Assembly (NCBI GenBank): GCA_021736575.1
Contig: JAIPFP010000039.1
Coordinates: 1 to 34,008, forward strand
From: Pirellula sp.
Lineage (GTDB): Bacteria > Planctomycetota > Planctomycetia > Pirellulales > Pirellulaceae
Direction: 5' to 3'
Length of the DNA: 34,008 nucleotides
The notes beneath the pieces were generated by a model. It was given only the letters and a program-made list of their open reading frames with translations. It ran no database searches and was not told where the DNA came from. The position numbers were made by a program, and so were the translations under genes. This document shows, one piece after another, positions 32,931 to 34,008 of this stretch (the first letter of the stretch is position 1; every line of letters begins with the position of its first letter).

Positions 32931-32995
32931 CTAGCGGAATCCGATTTCCGTCGCCGTATTGTACTCGATTACTTCGCGATAAAGTATCACAGAAT

Positions 32996-33862
32996 TTAAT
33001 CAACCCATTCCCGAATGCACTGAATCAAGCTTCGCCTCGCCTCTCCGTAGGAGTGATCGGCGTTTGCAATCACACGGACGTTTTGACTTGATGGAGTTTC
33101 GATTGTGGTGGATATGACTTCGGACAAAACACGATGAACATTCTTAAAGTTGGAAGAACCCAGCTCAACTTCTAGTTGCCCAAACGTCCACAAGCTCGGT
33201 ACATGGATCGAGTTGGCAAGAGCTATGTAATCGTACTTGTCGCCGCTGCCATACTTGTCGACGTAGGTCGATGCGCAGATCCACATCGGGAGTGGGAATC
33301 GAACCTTCATCACTCGATCCGGATTGCCAGCGGCACATAGCTCCACTGCATCTCGCAAATGCTCTTGAAAAACAGATCCTCTTTCGGGATCCGCAAGCAG
33401 CAGCTTGGTGTTTAATCGAGGTGGGGATACAGCAATCCATCGCTTGACTCGCTTTGGATTCTCGATGACCCACAGGCAACATTTTAAGGCACCGAGACTG
33501 TGCCCAAGAAGCGAAACCTGATGGATCCCTTGGGAATTCAAGAAGCTGAACCACGCGTCCAGATCCTGCTGACATGAGGAAATGGTTTCTATTTGCGAGC
33601 CGACACGCATCGGTGTTGGGCCCGAGTTAAAGCTCAAAATGTCGTGCCCTCGCGTGTTGACCAACAGAATGCCGAATCCTCTGCTGGCAAAAAAACGTGC
33701 TATTTCATCAAGCAACGTGGAACTGTAGAAATTGCTGTTCACACCGTGAACCAAGATCCAAACTTCGTCGCACGGTTCTGGCAACGACATAAAACCATGC
33801 AATTGAACCCCATCGGATGTCGTCGTGTGAACAAGTGATCCCAACACGTGGCAAGCTCGCAA
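32996..33862 (-). CDS. Alpha/beta hydrolase
   Basis: About 288 residues. The fold is recognisable from VWILVHGVNSNF (oxyanion region, His39-Gly40), FGILLVNTRGHD, and the nucleophile elbow LLGHSLGALK with Ser122. A C-terminal His270 lies in ANADHSYGEARR, the usual position of the catalytic His. No signal peptide, so cytosolic. Substrate unknown; the family covers esterases, lipases and peptidases. The frame opens at a TTG at 33862 directly after AGGA, and neither this nor the GTG at 33847 has ideal spacing, so the exact start is open. It ends 65 bases upstream of the MoxR gene on the same strand and may be co-transcribed with that operon. Confidence 0.8.
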   Translation of the reverse strand: MRACHVLGSLVHTTTSDGVQLHGFMSLPEPCDEVWILVHGVNSNFYSSTLLDEIARFFASRGFGILLVNTRGHDILSFNSGPTPMRVGSQIETISSCQQDLDAWFSFLNSQGIHQVSLLGHSLGALKCCLWVIENPKRVKRWIAVSPPRLNTKLLLADPERGSVFQEHLRDAVELCAAGNPDRVMKVRFPLPMWICASTYVDKYGSGDKYDYIALANSIHVPSLWTFGQLEVELGSSNFKNVHRVLSEVISTTIETPSSQNVRVIANADHSYGEARRSLIQCIREWVD

Positions 33863-34008
33863 TCCTGAAAGAAGGCTGTCCGATGCGGCTTAACGAATCA
33901 CTCGGGAATTCTCCGAGCGGCCCGCGCCCACTCGCACTCACTTTAGCGGTTTTTCGTCTGTTTCACTAGGTTTCCCTTTGCATCTGCGCTTTGAAAAGTG
34001 AATCGTTT

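Noticed and set aside
1-34008. tRNA, rRNA, insertion sequence or prophage genes
   Set aside because: I found no cloverleaf, conserved rRNA segments, transposase motifs or phage structural genes while reading both strands.

Overview
This window looks like chromosomal DNA of a planctomycete, most likely order Pirellulales (Rhodopirellula/Pirellula-like). The evidence is the gene set: a DDWPTFRGPNR-type PQQ propeller, a secreted propeller protein of the LGSRRELFVD type, a sialidase, and a five-gene MoxR-DUF58-BatA-vWA-giant coiled-coil cluster. The gaps also carry inverted repeats built on GGGCTATCGCCC, GCGGAGCGTCGCACAACT and ACAGGCTG/CAGCCTGT, and by eye the base composition is roughly balanced. 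I see no tRNA, rRNA, CRISPR array, transposase or phage gene.

Left part (1-10.7 kb): an MscK-type mechanosensitive channel and an upstream DUF2071 protein lie on the minus strand. They are followed by three secreted plus-strand proteins: a PQQ-like propeller, a five-bladed-propeller glycosidase-like protein, and a BNR/Asp-box sialidase coupled to the previous gene by an ATGA overlap. A Gly/Asn/Pro-rich putative lipoprotein follows on the minus strand. Nearly all dispersed repeats of the window sit in the gaps here.

Middle part (11-20.3 kb): a two-gene minus unit encodes a GH10-like barrel that seems to have lost both catalytic glutamates, plus a small two-helix membrane protein. Next come a DUF1569/DinB-like protein, an unrecognised conserved protein, an RNase Z-like metallo-beta-lactamase-fold hydrolase, a 1153-residue fusion (CBM9-like + transglutaminase-like + alpha/beta hydrolase), and a monomeric sarcosine oxidase homologue with its flavin-linking Cys at position 315.

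Right part (20.3-34 kb): one long minus-strand operon reads MoxR AAA+ ATPase, DUF58 protein, BatA-like vWA protein, vWA/glutamine-amidotransferase-like protein, and a 1976-residue membrane protein. A 14-nt gap follows the first gene and three consecutive ATGA overlaps join the rest. Charge distribution around the membrane helices suggests that MoxR and DUF58 act in the cytosol while the three other products expose very large domains outside the cytoplasmic membrane. That makes this a plausible chaperone-like machine spanning the membrane. An alpha/beta hydrolase gene lies just upstream on the same strand.

The most interesting items are the membrane-spanning MoxR/vWA operon, the three-enzyme-domain fusion, the catalytically degenerate GH10-like protein and the set of palindromic intergenic repeats. 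All functional statements rest on motif reading, not on database searches.
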